A stretch of DNA of 64,000 bases, from the NCBI RefSeq assembly GCF_013385635.1, contig NZ_JACAPR010000006.1:62001-126000 (forward strand), read 5' to 3'. This stretch comes from Pseudomonas gingeri. Its GTDB lineage: Bacteria > Pseudomonadota > Gammaproteobacteria > Pseudomonadales > Pseudomonadaceae. Positions 22,227 to 33,534 of the stretch are shown in pieces. A model generated the notes under the pieces. The model was not told the DNA's origin, did not search any database, and was given only the letters and a program-made list of their open reading frames with translations. Position 1 is the stretch's first letter. Each line of letters begins with the position of its first letter. A program made the position numbers and the translations under genes.

Positions 22227-22472
22227 ATGTCCGATAACAAGAATTACCTGCGTATCAAGATCCAGCACCCCAGTATTGGCGAGTGCCTGGGACAGACGCG
22301 CAATCTCTCCAGCAAGGGTGTGTACGTGCAGCACCCGAGCCTGTCGCGCCTGCCGACCGGGGCGGTGGTCTATGGCCAGGTGCAGGACCTGCCGGTGGCC
22401 GCGCCGCGTATTCGCATGGAAGTGATCCGGGTCGACGCCGAGGGCATCGGCCTGCGCTTCATCGATCTTTGA
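22227..22472 (+). CDS. PilZ-domain protein (stand-alone)
   Basis: 81 residues, one PilZ domain. The second c-di-GMP motif (N-L-S-S-K-G, residues 26-31; consensus D/N-x-S-x-x-G) is present. The first (R-x-x-x-R) is not evident: only R9 is seen in YLRIKIQHP. It could therefore be a weak or non-binding PilZ adaptor. The stop overlaps by 14 bp the 3' end of the converging TPR gene. Its leader holds a cluster of DnaA boxes. Confidence 0.85.
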   Translation: MSDNKNYLRIKIQHPSIGECLGQTRNLSSKGVYVQHPSLSRLPTGAVVYGQVQDLPVAAPRIRMEVIRVDAEGIGLRFIDL

Positions 22473-22782
22473 GCGCGGCTTTTTCCAGCTTCTTCAGGAA
22501 CACCGTCATTTCCTTTTCCGCCTGCTTGTCGCCATGGGCGCGGGCGGCTTCCAGTCCCCGTTCCCACGCCTGTTTCGCCGCGTCGGTGTCACCGCCGGCC
22601 TGATGGGCCTTGCCCAGCAATTTCCAGGCAGCGGAGTATTTCGGGTCGAAGTCGACGCAGCGCTGCAGGTGTTCGGCCGCCTTGATGTGGTCGCCAAGAT
22701 CCAGGTAACCCTTGCCGAGGCCAAAGCGCAGCAGGGAGTTATCCACACCCTTGGCGAGCATTTTTTCCAGTGATTCGAGCAT
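22459..22782 (-). CDS. Small TPR-repeat protein
   Basis: 107 residues made of helical repeats: LLRFGLGKGYLDLGDHIKAA, then CVDFDPKYSAAWKLLGKAHQ and a following AGGDTDAAKQAWERGLEAAR, i.e. about two to three TPR units with a Lys/Glu-rich tail. Cytoplasmic, likely a protein-binding adaptor; partner unknown. Tail-to-tail overlap (14 bp) with the PilZ gene, a conserved neighbour pair in Pseudomonas. Confidence 0.85.
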   Translation of the reverse strand: MLESLEKMLAKGVDNSLLRFGLGKGYLDLGDHIKAAEHLQRCVDFDPKYSAAWKLLGKAHQAGGDTDAAKQAWERGLEAARAHGDKQAEKEMTVFLKKLEKAALKDR

Positions 22783-22813
22783 GGCGGTCCTTCTGCGTTG
22801 TGGTTGAGATAGT

Positions 22814-22881
22814 CATCGCCGGCAAGCCGGCTCCTACAGGGTCCATCGATTTGCCCGCTCCTTGTAGGAGCCGGCCTTGCA
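22814..22881. repeat. REP palindrome pair
   Basis: Facing halves CATCGCCGGCAAGCCGGCTC (22814 onward) and GTAGGAGCCGGCCTTGCAG (22864 onward) in the trkA - TPR gap. Same family as the element at 14177. Confidence 0.8.
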
Positions 22882-22894
22882 GACGCCGCACTGC

Positions 22895-24268
22895 CTAGAA
22901 AAAACTCAGGCCGACGTGGAACAGCTTCTCCACATCGCGGATATGTTTTTTATCCACAAGGAACAGGATCACATGGTCGCCGGCCTGGATCACCGTGTCG
23001 TCGTGGGCAATCAGCACTTCTTCGTCGCGAATGATCGCGCCGATGGTGGTTCCGGGCGGTAGCGCGATATCTTCGATGGCCCGGCCGATCACCTTGCTCG
23101 ACTTCGCATCGCCGTGGGCAATCGCCTCGATGGCTTCCGCCGCGCCGCGCCGCAACGAGTGCACGCTGACGATATCGCCACGGCGCACGTGGGCGAGCAA
23201 GGTGCCGATGGTCGCCAACTGCGGGCTGATGGCGATGTCGATATCGCCGCCCTGGATCAGGTCGACATAGGCCGGGTTGTTGATGATGGTCATCACCTTC
23301 TTCGCCCCCATCCGCTTGGCCAGCAGCGAGGACATGATATTGGCCTCGTCATCGTTGGTCAGGGCGAGGAACAGGTCGGCGTCGTTGATGTTCTCTTCCA
23401 TCAGCAGGTCGCGGTCCGAAGCGCTGCCCTGCAGGACCACGGTGCTGTCGAGGGTGTCGGACAGATGCCGGCAGCGTGCCGCGTTCATCTCGATGATCTT
23501 CACCTGGTAGCGGCTTTCGATCGCCTCGGCCAGGCGCTCGCCGATCTGTCCGCCACCGGCGATGACGATGCGCTTGTAGCTCTCGTCGAGCCGGCGCATT
23601 TCGCTCATCACCGCGCGGATATGCGCCTTGGCGGCGATGAAGAACACTTCGTCATCGGCTTCGATCACCGTGTCGCCCTTGGGCATGATCGGCCGGTCGC
23701 GGCGGAATATCGCCGCCACGCGTGTGTCGACATTCGGCATGTGCGCGCGCAGCTGGCGCAGTTGCTGGCCCACCAGCGGCCCGCCGTAATAGGCCTTGAC
23801 CGCCACCAGTTGGGCCTTGCCGTCGGCAAAGTCGATGACCTGCAAGGCACCCGGGTATTCGATCAGGCGTTTGATGTAGTGGGTGACCACCTGCTCGGGG
23901 CTGATCAGTACGTCCACCGGGATCGCATCGTTGTCGAACAGGCCGGCGCGGGTCAGGTAGGCGGCCTCGCGCACCCGGGCGATCTTGGTCGGAGTATGGA
24001 ACAGGGTGTGGGCGACCTGGCAGGCGACCATGTTGGTTTCGTCGCTGTTGGTCACCGCCACCAGCATGTCGGCGTCATCCGCGCCGGCCTGGCGCAGGAT
24101 CGTCGGGAACGAGGCGCGGCCCTGCACGGTGCGGATATCCAGGCGGTCGCCGAGGTCGCGCAGGCGCTCGCCGTCGGTGTCGACCACGGTGATGTCGTTG
24201 GCTTCGCTGGCCAGGTGTTCGGCCAGGGTGCCGCCGACCTGTCCCGCGCCGAGAATGATGATTTTCAT
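22895..24268 (-). CDS. trkA: Trk potassium uptake peripheral NAD(H)-binding protein
   Basis: Cytoplasmic regulatory subunit that gates TrkH/TrkG. 457 residues: two Rossmann (RCK-N) domains starting [11 protein letters not shown] (residues 3-13) and [18 protein letters not shown] (about 234), each followed by a TrkA-C domain. Sits 22 bp after rsmB on the same strand, as in other gamma-proteobacteria (def-fmt-rsmB-trkA). Confidence 0.97.
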   Translation of the reverse strand: MKIIILGAGQVGGTLAEHLASEANDITVVDTDGERLRDLGDRLDIRTVQGRASFPTILRQAGADDADMLVAVTNSDETNMVACQVAHTLFHTPTKIARVREAAYLTRAGLFDNDAIPVDVLISPEQVVTHYIKRLIEYPGALQVIDFADGKAQLVAVKAYYGGPLVGQQLRQLRAHMPNVDTRVAAIFRRDRPIMPKGDTVIEADDEVFFIAAKAHIRAVMSEMRRLDESYKRIVIAGGGQIGERLAEAIESRYQVKIIEMNAARCRHLSDTLDSTVVLQGSASDRDLLMEENINDADLFLALTNDDEANIMSSLLAKRMGAKKVMTIINNPAYVDLIQGGDIDIAISPQLATIGTLLAHVRRGDIVSVHSLRRGAAEAIEAIAHGDAKSSKVIGRAIEDIALPPGTTIGAIIRDEEVLIAHDDTVIQAGDHVILFLVDKKHIRDVEKLFHVGLSFF

Positions 24269-24290
24269 CGGATGACTCCGTTCAACCCGG

Positions 24291-25601
24291 TTAGCCGCGT
24301 GCGGCAGCGATCTTGATCAGTTTGGCGTAGTAGAAACCATCGTGGCCGCCTTCCCGGGCCAGCAGTTGGCGACCGTGGGGTTGCTTGATGCCGAACGGCC
24401 CGGCGATATCCAGCTCGCGGGCACCGGAGGTACGGGCCAGGAACGCTGCGATCACCTCGGTGTTTTCGGTCGGCAGGGTCGAACAGGTGGCATAGAGCAG
24501 GATGCCGCCGACGTCCAGGGTCGTCCACATCGCGTCCAGCAGTTCGCCTTGCAGGGCGGCCAGGGCGGCGATGTCGTCGGGCTGGCGGGTCAGCTTGATG
24601 TCAGGGTGGCGACGGATCACCCCGGTGGCCGAGCACGGCGCGTCCAGCAGGATCCGCTGGAACGGCTTGCCGTCCCACCAGGTCGCGGTGTCCCGGCCAT
24701 CGGCGGCGATCAGCTCGGCGGCCAGGCCCAGGCGTTCGAGGTTTTCGCGCACCCGCACCAGGCGCTTGGCTTCCAGGTCGACCGCGACCACGCCGGCCAG
24801 TTGCGGCTCGGCTTCGAGGATATGGCAGGTCTTGCCGCCGGGGGCGCAGCAGGCATCCAGCACTCGTTGGCCGGGGGCCAGGTCGAGCAGGTCGGCGGCC
24901 AGTTGCGCGGCTTCGTCCTGGACGCTGATCCAGCCTTCGGCAAAGCCCGGCAGGTTGCGCACGTCGCAGGCTTCGTCGAGGACAATGCCGTCCCGGCTGT
25001 AGTCGCATGGCTGGGCGGCCACCGCGGCATCGGCCAGCAGCTTGAGGTAGGCATCGCGGTTGTGGTGACGGCGGTTGACCCGCAGGATCATCGGCGGGTG
25101 AGCGTTGTTCGCCGCGCAGATGGCTTCCCACTGCTCGGGCCAGAAGGCCTTGAGGGATTTCTGCAGCCAGCGCGGATGGGCGGTGCGCACCACCGGATCG
25201 TGTTCCAGCTCGGCCAGCAGCGCCTCGCTTTCCCGTTGCGCGCGGCGCAGCACGGCATTGAGCAGGGCCTTGGCCCAGGGTTTTTTCAGTTTCTCGGCGC
25301 AACCGACGGTCTCGCCGATGGCGGCGTGGGCCGGGATGCGGGTGTAGAGCAACTGGTAGAGACCGACCAGCAGCAGCGCCTCGACATCGGCGTCGGCGGC
25401 CTTGAAGGGCTTCTGCAGCAGCTTCAGCGCCAGCGCCGACAGGCGTGGCTGCCAACGGGCGGTACCGAACGCCAGGTCCTGGGTCAGGCCACGGTCGCGG
25501 GCCTCGACCTTGTCCAGTTGCAGCGGCAGCGAACTGTTCAGCGAGGCCTTGCCGTTGAGCACGGCGGTCAGTGCCTTGGCGGCGGCCAGACGCGGGTTCA
25601 T
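24291..25601 (-). CDS. rsmB: 16S rRNA (cytosine-967-C5) methyltransferase
   Basis: Methylates C967 of 16S rRNA. 436 residues from ATG 25601 ([15 protein letters not shown]); this ATG overlaps the fmt stop by 4 bp. N-terminal NusB-like domain, then the methyltransferase with SAM motif [15 protein letters not shown], catalytic region [19 protein letters not shown] and [15 protein letters not shown]. Second-last gene of the def-fmt-rsmB-trkA unit. Confidence 0.97.
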   Translation of the reverse strand: MNPRLAAAKALTAVLNGKASLNSSLPLQLDKVEARDRGLTQDLAFGTARWQPRLSALALKLLQKPFKAADADVEALLLVGLYQLLYTRIPAHAAIGETVGCAEKLKKPWAKALLNAVLRRAQRESEALLAELEHDPVVRTAHPRWLQKSLKAFWPEQWEAICAANNAHPPMILRVNRRHHNRDAYLKLLADAAVAAQPCDYSRDGIVLDEACDVRNLPGFAEGWISVQDEAAQLAADLLDLAPGQRVLDACCAPGGKTCHILEAEPQLAGVVAVDLEAKRLVRVRENLERLGLAAELIAADGRDTATWWDGKPFQRILLDAPCSATGVIRRHPDIKLTRQPDDIAALAALQGELLDAMWTTLDVGGILLYATCSTLPTENTEVIAAFLARTSGARELDIAGPFGIKQPHGRQLLAREGGHDGFYYAKLIKIAAARG

Positions 25602-26557
25602 TGGCCGAGTACCGTGCCGAGGGCGAATTTCTCGCGGCGGCTGTTGAACAGGTCGCTGAAGTTCAGGGCCTTGCCACCGGGCAGTTGCAGGCGGGTCAGG
25701 CACAGCGCGCCGTCACCCGTGGCGACGATCAGGCCGTCCTTGCTGGCGGCGAGGATTTCGCCCGGCTGGCCCTGGCCTTCGGCGACGCTGGCGGCGAGGA
25801 CTTTCACGGCTTCACCATTGAGGCTGCTGTGGCAGATCGGCCAGGGATTGAAGGCGCGAACCAGGCGTTCCAGCTCGACCGCCGGACGGTTCCAGTCGAT
25901 GCGTGCCTCGTCCTTGTTCAGCTTGTGGGCGTAGGTGGCCAGGCTGTCATCCTGGACTTCACCGTCCAGGGCTCCCGCGAACAGAGCTCCGGCGGCCAGG
26001 CCGGCGATGGCCTGCAGTACCGCCGGCGGGCCGAGTTCGGCCAGGCGGTCATGCAGGCTGCCGCCGGTGTCTTCGGCGCTGATCGCAGTGACGGCCTTGA
26101 GCAGCATCGGCCCGGTGTCGAGACCGGCCTCCATGCGCATCACGGTCACGCCGCTCTCGCTGTCTCCGGCTTCCACCGCGCGCTGGATCGGCGCCGCCCC
26201 GCGCCAGCGCGGCAGCAGGGAGGCGTGGCTGTTGATGCAACCCAGGCGCGGGATATCCAGCACCACTTGCGGCAGGATCAGGCCATAGGCGACCACCACC
26301 ATCAGGTCCGGATGGAGTGCCGCCAGTTCGGCCTGGGCGTCGGCATTGCGCAGGGTCGGCGGCTGCAGGACGCTGATGCCATGTTCCAGGGCAAGCTGTT
26401 TGACCGGGCTCGGCATCAGCTTCTGCCCGCGACCGGCCGGGCGGTCCGGCTGGGTGTAGACCGCGACGATCTCGTAAGGGCTGTCGAGCAGGGCCTTGAG
26501 GTGTTCAGCGGCGAACTCGGGGGTGCCGGCAAAGACGATGCGCAATGGCTGGGTCAT
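25598..26557 (-). CDS. fmt: Methionyl-tRNA formyltransferase
   Basis: Formylates initiator Met-tRNA. 319 residues, normal length. Start [20 protein letters not shown]; the catalytic loop [20 protein letters not shown] carries the conserved Asn and His, and the C-terminal OB-like domain is complete. Overlaps rsmB by 4 bp. Separated from def by a REP element. Confidence 0.98.
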   Translation of the reverse strand: MTQPLRIVFAGTPEFAAEHLKALLDSPYEIVAVYTQPDRPAGRGQKLMPSPVKQLALEHGISVLQPPTLRNADAQAELAALHPDLMVVVAYGLILPQVVLDIPRLGCINSHASLLPRWRGAAPIQRAVEAGDSESGVTVMRMEAGLDTGPMLLKAVTAISAEDTGGSLHDRLAELGPPAVLQAIAGLAAGALFAGALDGEVQDDSLATYAHKLNKDEARIDWNRPAVELERLVRAFNPWPICHSSLNGEAVKVLAASVAEGQGQPGEILAASKDGLIVATGDGALCLTRLQLPGGKALNFSDLFNSRREKFALGTVLGQ

Positions 26558-26576
26558 GAAGGGGGCTCGCTTGAAA

Positions 26577-26650
26577 ATGTACGAGCCGGGCTTGCCCGCG
26601 AAGTTTCCGGCGTTCTCAAGGACGCCTTCGCGGGCAAGCCCGGCTCCTAC
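26577..26650. repeat. REP palindrome pair (def-fmt gap)
   Basis: ACGAGCCGGGCTTGCCCGCG (from 26581) faces CGCGGGCAAGCCCGGCTC (26629 onward). Located inside the def-fmt unit, so it is transcribed; such hairpins can lower downstream expression. Confidence 0.8.
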
Positions 26651-26665
26651 GGGTGAGGAAGGGGA

Positions 26666-27172
26666 TCAGGCGTTCTGGCGGTGTTTCTTTTCCAGCTTCT
26701 TCTTGATCCGGTCGCGCTTGAGCGTGGACAGGTAATCGACGAACAGCTTGCCGTTGAGGTGATCGCATTCATGCTGGATGCACACCGCCAGCAGGCCATC
26801 GGCCTCCAGCTCGAACGGCTTGCCGTCGCGATCCAGGGCCTTGATCCGGACCCGGGTCGGGCGTTCGACGTTCTCGTAGAACTCCGGCACCGACAGGCAG
26901 CCTTCCTGGTACTCGCCCATTTCGTCGGTCAGCGGTGTGAACTCGGGGTTGATGAACACCCGCGGCTCGCTGCGATCTTCGCTCAGGTCCATGACCACGA
27001 TACGTTGATGCACGTTGACCTGGGTTGCCGCCAGGCCGATGCCTGGGGCTTCATACATTGTTTCAAACATGTCATCGATCAGTTGCCGCACCTTGTCGTC
27101 CACCACGGCCACGGGCTTGGCGATGGTGCGCAGGCGCGCGTCTGGAAATTCGAGGATGTTTAAAATGGCCAT
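26666..27172 (-). CDS. def: Peptide deformylase
   Basis: Fe/Zn hydrolase that removes N-formyl groups from nascent proteins. 168 residues. All three motifs are intact: GIGLAATQV (motif 1), EGCLSVP (metal ligand C92) and QHECDHLNG (H134, E135, H138). Start of the def-fmt-rsmB-trkA unit, divergent from the LysM gene. Confidence 0.98.
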   Translation of the reverse strand: MAILNILEFPDARLRTIAKPVAVVDDKVRQLIDDMFETMYEAPGIGLAATQVNVHQRIVVMDLSEDRSEPRVFINPEFTPLTDEMGEYQEGCLSVPEFYENVERPTRVRIKALDRDGKPFELEADGLLAVCIQHECDHLNGKLFVDYLSTLKRDRIKKKLEKKHRQNA

Positions 27173-27326
27173 AGGCGTATTTGCTGCACATGTGAGGTAA
27201 AGTCAGAGACGGTTGCCGATAATGTCCCGGCGGGATTCGGCTACCGTTGTAAAACGTTCTCCCTGGGAGCGAGCCGCGGGGGCTCTGGCGTTTCACGCGA
27301 AGGCACATAATAAAGGGATTCACTGC

Positions 27327-28349
27327 ATGAGGAAAACACTACTCGCCCTGCTGCTGGCCTTTACCGGTGTCGTGCAGGCGCAAGTGCAACTCAAGGACGG
27401 TTATCCACAGCGCTATACGGTGGTGCGTGGCGACACACTCTGGGACATTTCCGGGAAATTTCTCCGCGAACCCTGGAAGTGGCCGGAAATCTGGCACGCC
27501 AACCCACAGATCGCCAATCCGGACCTGATCTACCCGGGCGATATCCTCACGCTGCAGTTTGTCGACGGCCAGCCGCGGCTGGTGGTCGAGCGTGGCGCAT
27601 CCCGTGGCACCATCAAGCTGTCGCCGCAGGTACGCAGTTCGCCGGTGGCGGACGCGATCCCCAGCATTCCGCTGGAAAAGATCAATGCGTTCCTGCTGAG
27701 CAACCGTATCGTCGACAGCCCCGAGGACTTCAAGAGAGCCCCGTATATCCTGGCCGGCAGCAATGAGCGGGTGCTCAGTGGCATGGGCGACCGGATCTAC
27801 GCCCGTGGCGCGTTCGACCCGACGCATTCGGTATACGGCCTGTTCCGCCAGGGCAAGGTCTACACCGACCCGCAGACCAAGGAATTCCTCGGCATCAACG
27901 CCGACGATGTCGGCACGGGCGAGTTGCTGGCAACCGAGGGCGATGTCGGCACCGTGGTGTTGCGCCGTACCACCGAGGAAGTCCGCCTCGGCGACCGGCT
28001 GTTCGTCAGCGAGGAACGCCCCATCACCTCGACCTTCATGCCCAGTGCACCCCAGGCGCCGGTCAGCGGCGTGATCATAGATGTGCCACGAGGTGTTACA
28101 CAGATCGGGGTCATGGATGTGGTCACGATCGACAAGGGCCGCCGTGATGGATTGGCTGAAGGCAACGTTCTTGCGGTGTTCAAGACCGGTGAGACAGTGC
28201 GCGACCGCATCACCGGACAGCCGGTGAAGGTCCCCGACGAGCGTTCGGGCCTGCTGATGGTGTTCCGCACCTACGAAAAGCTCAGCTATGGTTTGGTACT
28301 CAATGCCACGCGGTCGCTGGCGGTGCTGGACAAGGTGCGCAACCCCTAG
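27327..28349 (+). CDS. LysM-domain exported protein
   Basis: 340 residues from ATG 27327 (ribosome site AAAGGGA). Signal peptide MRKTLLALLLAFTGVVQA, then one LysM domain (YTVVRGDTLWDISGKF to about NPDLIYPGDIL), which binds peptidoglycan. The remaining 230 residues have no motif I know. Conserved in this place between def and dprA in Pseudomonas; probably a periplasmic cell-wall associated protein. A perfect DnaA box at 27401-27409 falls on codons for Tyr-Pro-Gln. Confidence 0.9.
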   Translation: MRKTLLALLLAFTGVVQAQVQLKDGYPQRYTVVRGDTLWDISGKFLREPWKWPEIWHANPQIANPDLIYPGDILTLQFVDGQPRLVVERGASRGTIKLSPQVRSSPVADAIPSIPLEKINAFLLSNRIVDSPEDFKRAPYILAGSNERVLSGMGDRIYARGAFDPTHSVYGLFRQGKVYTDPQTKEFLGINADDVGTGELLATEGDVGTVVLRRTTEEVRLGDRLFVSEERPITSTFMPSAPQAPVSGVIIDVPRGVTQIGVMDVVTIDKGRRDGLAEGNVLAVFKTGETVRDRITGQPVKVPDERSGLLMVFRTYEKLSYGLVLNATRSLAVLDKVRNP

Positions 28350-28372
28350 GGCTTGGTCGACGATGCTGTACC

Positions 28373-28445
28373 TGTAGGAGCTGGTTTGCCAGCGATGACG
28401 GCGGTGACTCTTGCATCGCTATCGCTGGCAAGCCAGCTCCTGCAG
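28373..28445. repeat. REP palindrome pair
   Basis: GTAGGAGCTGGTTTGCCAGC (28373-28392) with the opposing half ATCGCTGGCAAGCCAGCTCC (28421-28440), in the LysM gene - dprA gap. A perfect DnaA box follows at 28500-28508. Confidence 0.85.
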
Positions 28446-28554
28446 GTGTCCTCAACCCTAACTGATTTAGTTAGCAGGCTAAACAGGTTACTCACAGAGT
28501 TATCCACAGCTTGTTCCCGTCATGTCAGGACCGCCACAGATCAAGGATGATCCG

Positions 28555-29655
28555 ATGTCGCTGTCCAATTGCACCTCCCTGTCGCCGGCGGAACTGGAAG
28601 CCCGCCTGCGTCTGCATCGCCTGCCGGAGATCGGTTCCCGGCGCTTTCGCACGTTGATCGAAACCTTTGGTTCGGCCTCTTCCGCCTTGAGCGCGCCCAC
28701 CGCCGCGTGGCGTTCGCTGGGGTTGCCGGTGAGCAGTGCCGAGGCCCGCCGCAGCCCTGCCGTGCGCGACGGCGCCAGCGCTGCATTGGCCTGGCTAGAG
28801 CGTTCTAACCAGCATTTGCTGATGTGGGACCAGGCCGATTACCCGGCCCTGTTGGCGGAGATTGACGATGCCCCGCCGCTGCTGTTCGTGGCCGGCAACC
28901 CGACGATTCTGGACAAGCCGCAGCTGGCGCTGGTCGGTAGTCGACGCGCCTCGAAGCCTGGCATGGACACCGCCGCGGCCTTCTCCCGCTGCCTGGCCGG
29001 CGCCGGCTTTGTCATCACCAGCGGCCTTGCCCTGGGCATCGACGGCGCTGCCCATCAGGCCGCGCTGGATGTTGGCGGGCTGACCATCGGCGTGCTCGGC
29101 ACCGGTCTCGAGAATTTTTATCCACAGCGGCACCGGACGCTGGCGCAGGCCATGATCGACCGGGGCAGCGCGGTGGTTTCCGAGTTCCCGCTGGATGCCG
29201 CGCCGCACCCGGGCAACTTCCCCCGGCGCAACCGGATCATCAGCGGTTTGTCCCTGGGTGTGCTGGTGGTGGAGGCCAGTGTTGCCAGCGGTTCACTGAT
29301 CACCGCCCGGCTCGCGGCGGAACAGGGGCGCGAGGTCTATGCGATTCCCGGTTCCATCCACCATCCCGGCGCACGCGGCTGCCATCAGTTGATTCGCGAT
29401 GGCGCGGTGCTGGTGGAGACGGTCGACGATATCCTGCAGAACCTGCGCGGTTGGCAGCGGGTTGCCGCCAGCGCGCCGCCCGCCGCGTCCGATCACCCGC
29501 TGCTGGCCTTGTTGCACGCGGCGCCGCATACCAGCGAAGGCCTGGCGCTGGCCTGTGGCTGGAACCTGTCGCGGGTGCTGGCGAGCCTGACCGAGCTGGA
29601 ACTGGACGGCCGGGTTGCCAACGAAGGCGGACGCTGGTTAGCTCGCATGAGGTAG
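28555..29655 (+). CDS. dprA: DNA-processing protein DprA
   Basis: Loads RecA on incoming single-stranded DNA in transformation. 366 residues from ATG 28555 (AAGGATG ribosome site); an ATG at 28522 lacks one. Rossmann fold: ALVGSRRASKPG, ALGIDGAAHQAALD, NFPRRNRIISGLS and EAGREVYAIPG-like AEQGREVYAIPGS. C-terminal winged-helix region is present. DnaA box at 29118-29126 on codons for Tyr-Pro-Gln. Followed 47 bp later by tsaC. Confidence 0.96.
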   Translation: MSLSNCTSLSPAELEARLRLHRLPEIGSRRFRTLIETFGSASSALSAPTAAWRSLGLPVSSAEARRSPAVRDGASAALAWLERSNQHLLMWDQADYPALLAEIDDAPPLLFVAGNPTILDKPQLALVGSRRASKPGMDTAAAFSRCLAGAGFVITSGLALGIDGAAHQAALDVGGLTIGVLGTGLENFYPQRHRTLAQAMIDRGSAVVSEFPLDAAPHPGNFPRRNRIISGLSLGVLVVEASVASGSLITARLAAEQGREVYAIPGSIHHPGARGCHQLIRDGAVLVETVDDILQNLRGWQRVAASAPPAASDHPLLALLHAAPHTSEGLALACGWNLSRVLASLTELELDGRVANEGGRWLARMR

Positions 29656-29702
29656 CCGTACCTGAGTAAACTGCGAGCAGCGTTGAATCCGGAGAACAAG
29701 CA

Positions 29703-30260
29703 ATGGTCAAGAGTTGGCGTGTGCAAGAAGCCGCACGAGAAGTTCGCGCAGGAGCGGTGATTGCCTATCCAACCGAGGCGGTCTGGGGCCTGGGCTGCGA
29801 TCCTTGGAACGAAGAGGCGGTGGACCGGTTGCTGGCGATCAAGAATCGTTCGGTGGACAAGGGCCTGATCCTGGTCGCCGACAATATCCGCCAGTTCGAT
29901 TTCCTGTTCGAGGATTTTCCGGAAACCTGGCTTGATCGTATGGCCAGTACCTGGCCGGGGCCCAATACCTGGCTGGTGCCGCATCAGGACCTGTTGCCGG
30001 AGTGGGTGACCGGTCAGCACGACACCGTGGCACTGCGGGTGAGTGATCATCCGCTGGTGCGCGACCTGTGTTCACTGGTGGGCCCGCTGATCTCCACCTC
30101 CGCCAACCCGCAAGGGCGCCCTGCGGCGAAGACCCGCTTGCGGGTGGAGCAGTATTTCCGTGGTCAGCTCGACCTGGTGCTGGGCGGTAATCTCGGTGGG
30201 CGCAAGAACCCGAGCCTGATCCGCGACCTGGCGAGCGGCAAGGTCGTGCGCCCGGCTTGA
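29703..30260 (+). CDS. tsaC: Threonylcarbamoyl-AMP synthase
   Basis: First enzyme of t6A37 tRNA modification: makes threonylcarbamoyl-AMP from Thr, bicarbonate and ATP. 185 residues, the short TsaC (YrdC/RimN) form. Signature [20 protein letters not shown] and [16 protein letters not shown] [32 protein letters not shown] near the end. Same strand and spacing after dprA as in other gamma-proteobacteria. Confidence 0.96.
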   Translation: MVKSWRVQEAAREVRAGAVIAYPTEAVWGLGCDPWNEEAVDRLLAIKNRSVDKGLILVADNIRQFDFLFEDFPETWLDRMASTWPGPNTWLVPHQDLLPEWVTGQHDTVALRVSDHPLVRDLCSLVGPLISTSANPQGRPAAKTRLRVEQYFRGQLDLVLGGNLGGRKNPSLIRDLASGKVVRPA

Positions 30261-30275
30261 GTCCGGTGTGAGCTG

Positions 30276-30590
30276 CTTCGCGGGCAAGCCCGCTCCCACA
30301 GGAGGGGGGGCACCACGCACTGTCGTCTAGCCCGGGACCTTGTAGGAGCTGACCAGCGATGACGATGCCAGCCGCACCGCCGCTTTCGCGGGCAAGCCCG
30401 CTCCCACAGGAGGGGGGGGGCACCACGGACTGTCGTCTAGCCTGGGACCTTGTAGGAGCTGGCTTGCCAGCGATGACGATGCCCGCCGCCCCGCCGCTTT
30501 CGCGAGCAAGCCCGCTCCCACAGGTCCGAGTCGTGCCCGCATTTTGTGATCGGCATACATTCTGTGGGAGTGGGCTTGCCCACGAACCGT
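30276..30590. repeat. Tandem REP array with G tracts (tsaC-qor gap)
   Basis: CGGGCAAGCCCGCTCCCACA recurs at 30281 and 30389 and, with one change, at 30503 (period 108 then 114). Each unit also carries CTGTCGTCTAGCC.GGGACC, a GTAGGAGCTG half, and GATGACGATGCC.. . The first unit is short by a 4-bp deletion in the REP core. Runs of 7 G (first) and 9 G (second) follow the CACAGGA. A further variant half lies at about 30563-30584. No gene in 30261-30618. Confidence 0.85.
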
Positions 30591-30618
30591 TGCGCAGCAG
30601 CGGCCAGACACCACAGGA

Positions 30619-31596
30619 CTAAGACAGCAGCACCGTCGACCCGGTAGTCCGCCGCGCCGACAGTTCGGTCTGCGCCTTGGCCGCTTCCGCCAGGCTATAG
30701 CGCGCGCCGATCTCGATCTTCAACTGACCACCGATAATCAGCCCGAACAACTCATCGGCCATGGCCTGCAGTTGCTGCGGGTTGCTGGCGTAGCTGCCGA
30801 GGGTCGGACGGGTCACATACAGCGAGCCCTTGGCCGCCAGGATCCCCAGGTTGACGCCGTCCACCGCGCCGGAGGCGTTGCCGAAGCTCACCAGCAGGCC
30901 CCGTGGTGCCAGGCTGTCGAGGGAAGTCAACCAGGTATCCTTGCCGACACCGTCATAGACCACCGGGACCTTCTTGCCGTCCGTCAGCTCCAGCACCCGC
31001 TTCGCCACGTCTTCATGGCTGTAGTCGATGGTTTCCCAGGCCCCGAGGGATTTGGCATAGGCCGCCTTCTGCGGCGAGCTGACGGTACCGATCAGCTTCG
31101 CGCCGATGGCCTTGGCCCACTGGCAGGCCAGGGCCCCGACACCGCCGGCCGCGGCGTGGAACAACACGGTTTCGCCGGCCTTGAGTTCATGGGTCTGACG
31201 TAACAGGTATTGCACCGTCAGGCCCTTGAGCATCACTGCCGCCGCCTGTTCGAAGCTGATCTGCTCCGGCAGTTTCACCAGGTGCGCCGCCGGCAACAGG
31301 TGGAAGTCGCTGTAGGCGCCCAGCGGTCCGGTGCCATAGGCGACGCGGTCACCGACCTTGAACCGGGTGACTTCACTGCCTACCGCATCGACGACGCCGG
31401 CGCCCTCCCCGCCCAGCCCGGACGGCATGCTCGGCGGTGCATACAGGCCGCTGCGCCAGTAGGTGTCGATGAAATTCAGGCCGATGGCCTTGTTCTGTAC
31501 CCGTACCTGCTGCGGGCCCGGCTCGGCGGGGGTGTAGTCGACATATTCGAGGACTTCGGGGCCGCCATGGGCATGGAACTGGATGCGTTTGGCCAT
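30619..31596 (-). CDS. qor: NADPH:quinone oxidoreductase (zeta-crystallin type)
   Basis: Medium-chain dehydrogenase without zinc, reducing quinones with NADPH. 325 residues. N-terminus MAKRIQFHAHGGPEVLEYVD and nucleotide-binding AAAGGVGALACQWAKAIGA are typical. No Cys zinc ligands are seen. Divergent from hemF, with a 171-bp gap. Confidence 0.92.
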   Translation of the reverse strand: MAKRIQFHAHGGPEVLEYVDYTPAEPGPQQVRVQNKAIGLNFIDTYWRSGLYAPPSMPSGLGGEGAGVVDAVGSEVTRFKVGDRVAYGTGPLGAYSDFHLLPAAHLVKLPEQISFEQAAAVMLKGLTVQYLLRQTHELKAGETVLFHAAAGGVGALACQWAKAIGAKLIGTVSSPQKAAYAKSLGAWETIDYSHEDVAKRVLELTDGKKVPVVYDGVGKDTWLTSLDSLAPRGLLVSFGNASGAVDGVNLGILAAKGSLYVTRPTLGSYASNPQQLQAMADELFGLIIGGQLKIEIGARYSLAEAAKAQTELSARRTTGSTVLLS

Positions 31597-31743
31597 CGAT
31601 ACTCTCCTTGGGCAGTTTTCATCTTGAGGCTGCGCGAAGGGCCTATCGGACTCCTTCGTTTGACCTTCGTCAACTGCGACGGTCGCGAGGGCAGTGTTAT
31701 GCTACGCCCCCCTTTGCCGCCGGCCGCCCGACGTGCCGCGTAG

Positions 31744-32687
<944 letters not shown>

Positions 32688-32688
<1 letters not shown>

Positions 32689-33509
32689 TGGATCGTTATG
32701 TCGTCTTCGGTAATCCCATCGGCCACAGCAAATCGCCGCTGATCCACCGTCTGTTCGCCGAGCAGACCGCCCAGCAACTGGACTACAGCACCCTGCTGGC
32801 ACCACTGGATGACTTTTCCGGCTGCGCGCGGGCGTTCTTCCAGGAGGGGCGCGGCGCCAATGTCACGGTGCCGTTCAAGGAAGAGGCCTTTCGCCTGGCC
32901 GACAGCCTGACGGCACGGGCGCAGCGGGCCGGCGCGGTGAATACCCTGAGCAAGCTGGCCGATGGCAGCCTGCTGGGCGACAACACCGATGGCGCGGGAC
33001 TGGTCCGCGACCTGACGGTCAATGCCGGCTTCAGCCTGCAGGGCAAGCGCATCCTGTTGCTCGGCGCCGGTGGCGCGGTGCGCGGGGCGTTGGAGCCATT
33101 GCTGGCTTCGCGGCCCGCGTCGGTGATCATCGCCAACCGCACCGTCGAGAAAGCCGAGTTGCTGGCCGAACTGTGCGCCGACCTGGGGCCGGTGTCCGCC
33201 AGCGGTTTCGACTGGCTGCGTGAACCGGTGGACCTGATCATCAACGCCACCTCGGCCAGCCTCTCGGGCGATGTACCGCCGATTGCACCGAGCCTGATCG
33301 AGCCGGGCAAGACCTTCTGCTACGACATGATGTACAGCAAGGAACCGACCGCGTTCTGCCGCTGGGCCAGTGAACATGGCGCATCGGTGGCGATGGATGG
33401 CCTGGGCATGCTCGCCGAGCAGGCGGCGGAAGCCTTCCTGTTGTGGCGTGGCGTGCGCCCGGATACCGCGCCGGTGCTGGCGGAGCTGCGGCGCCTGCTG
33501 GCCCTTTGA
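32688..33509 (+). CDS. aroE: Shikimate dehydrogenase (NADP+)
   Basis: Reduces 3-dehydroshikimate to shikimate in aromatic amino acid synthesis. 273 residues. [19 protein letters not shown] binds shikimate, [11 protein letters not shown] holds the catalytic Lys, and [16 protein letters not shown] binds NADP. C-terminal [16 protein letters not shown] is also conserved. Coupled to hemF and followed by a REP element. Confidence 0.98.
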
Positions 33510-33534
33510 ACCGAAACCTTTTGAACTGAAACCT

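Noticed and set aside
30276..30590. Possible CRISPR-like array
   Set aside because: Units are 108-114 bp and consist of REP palindromes; spacers are not unique and no cas gene is near.
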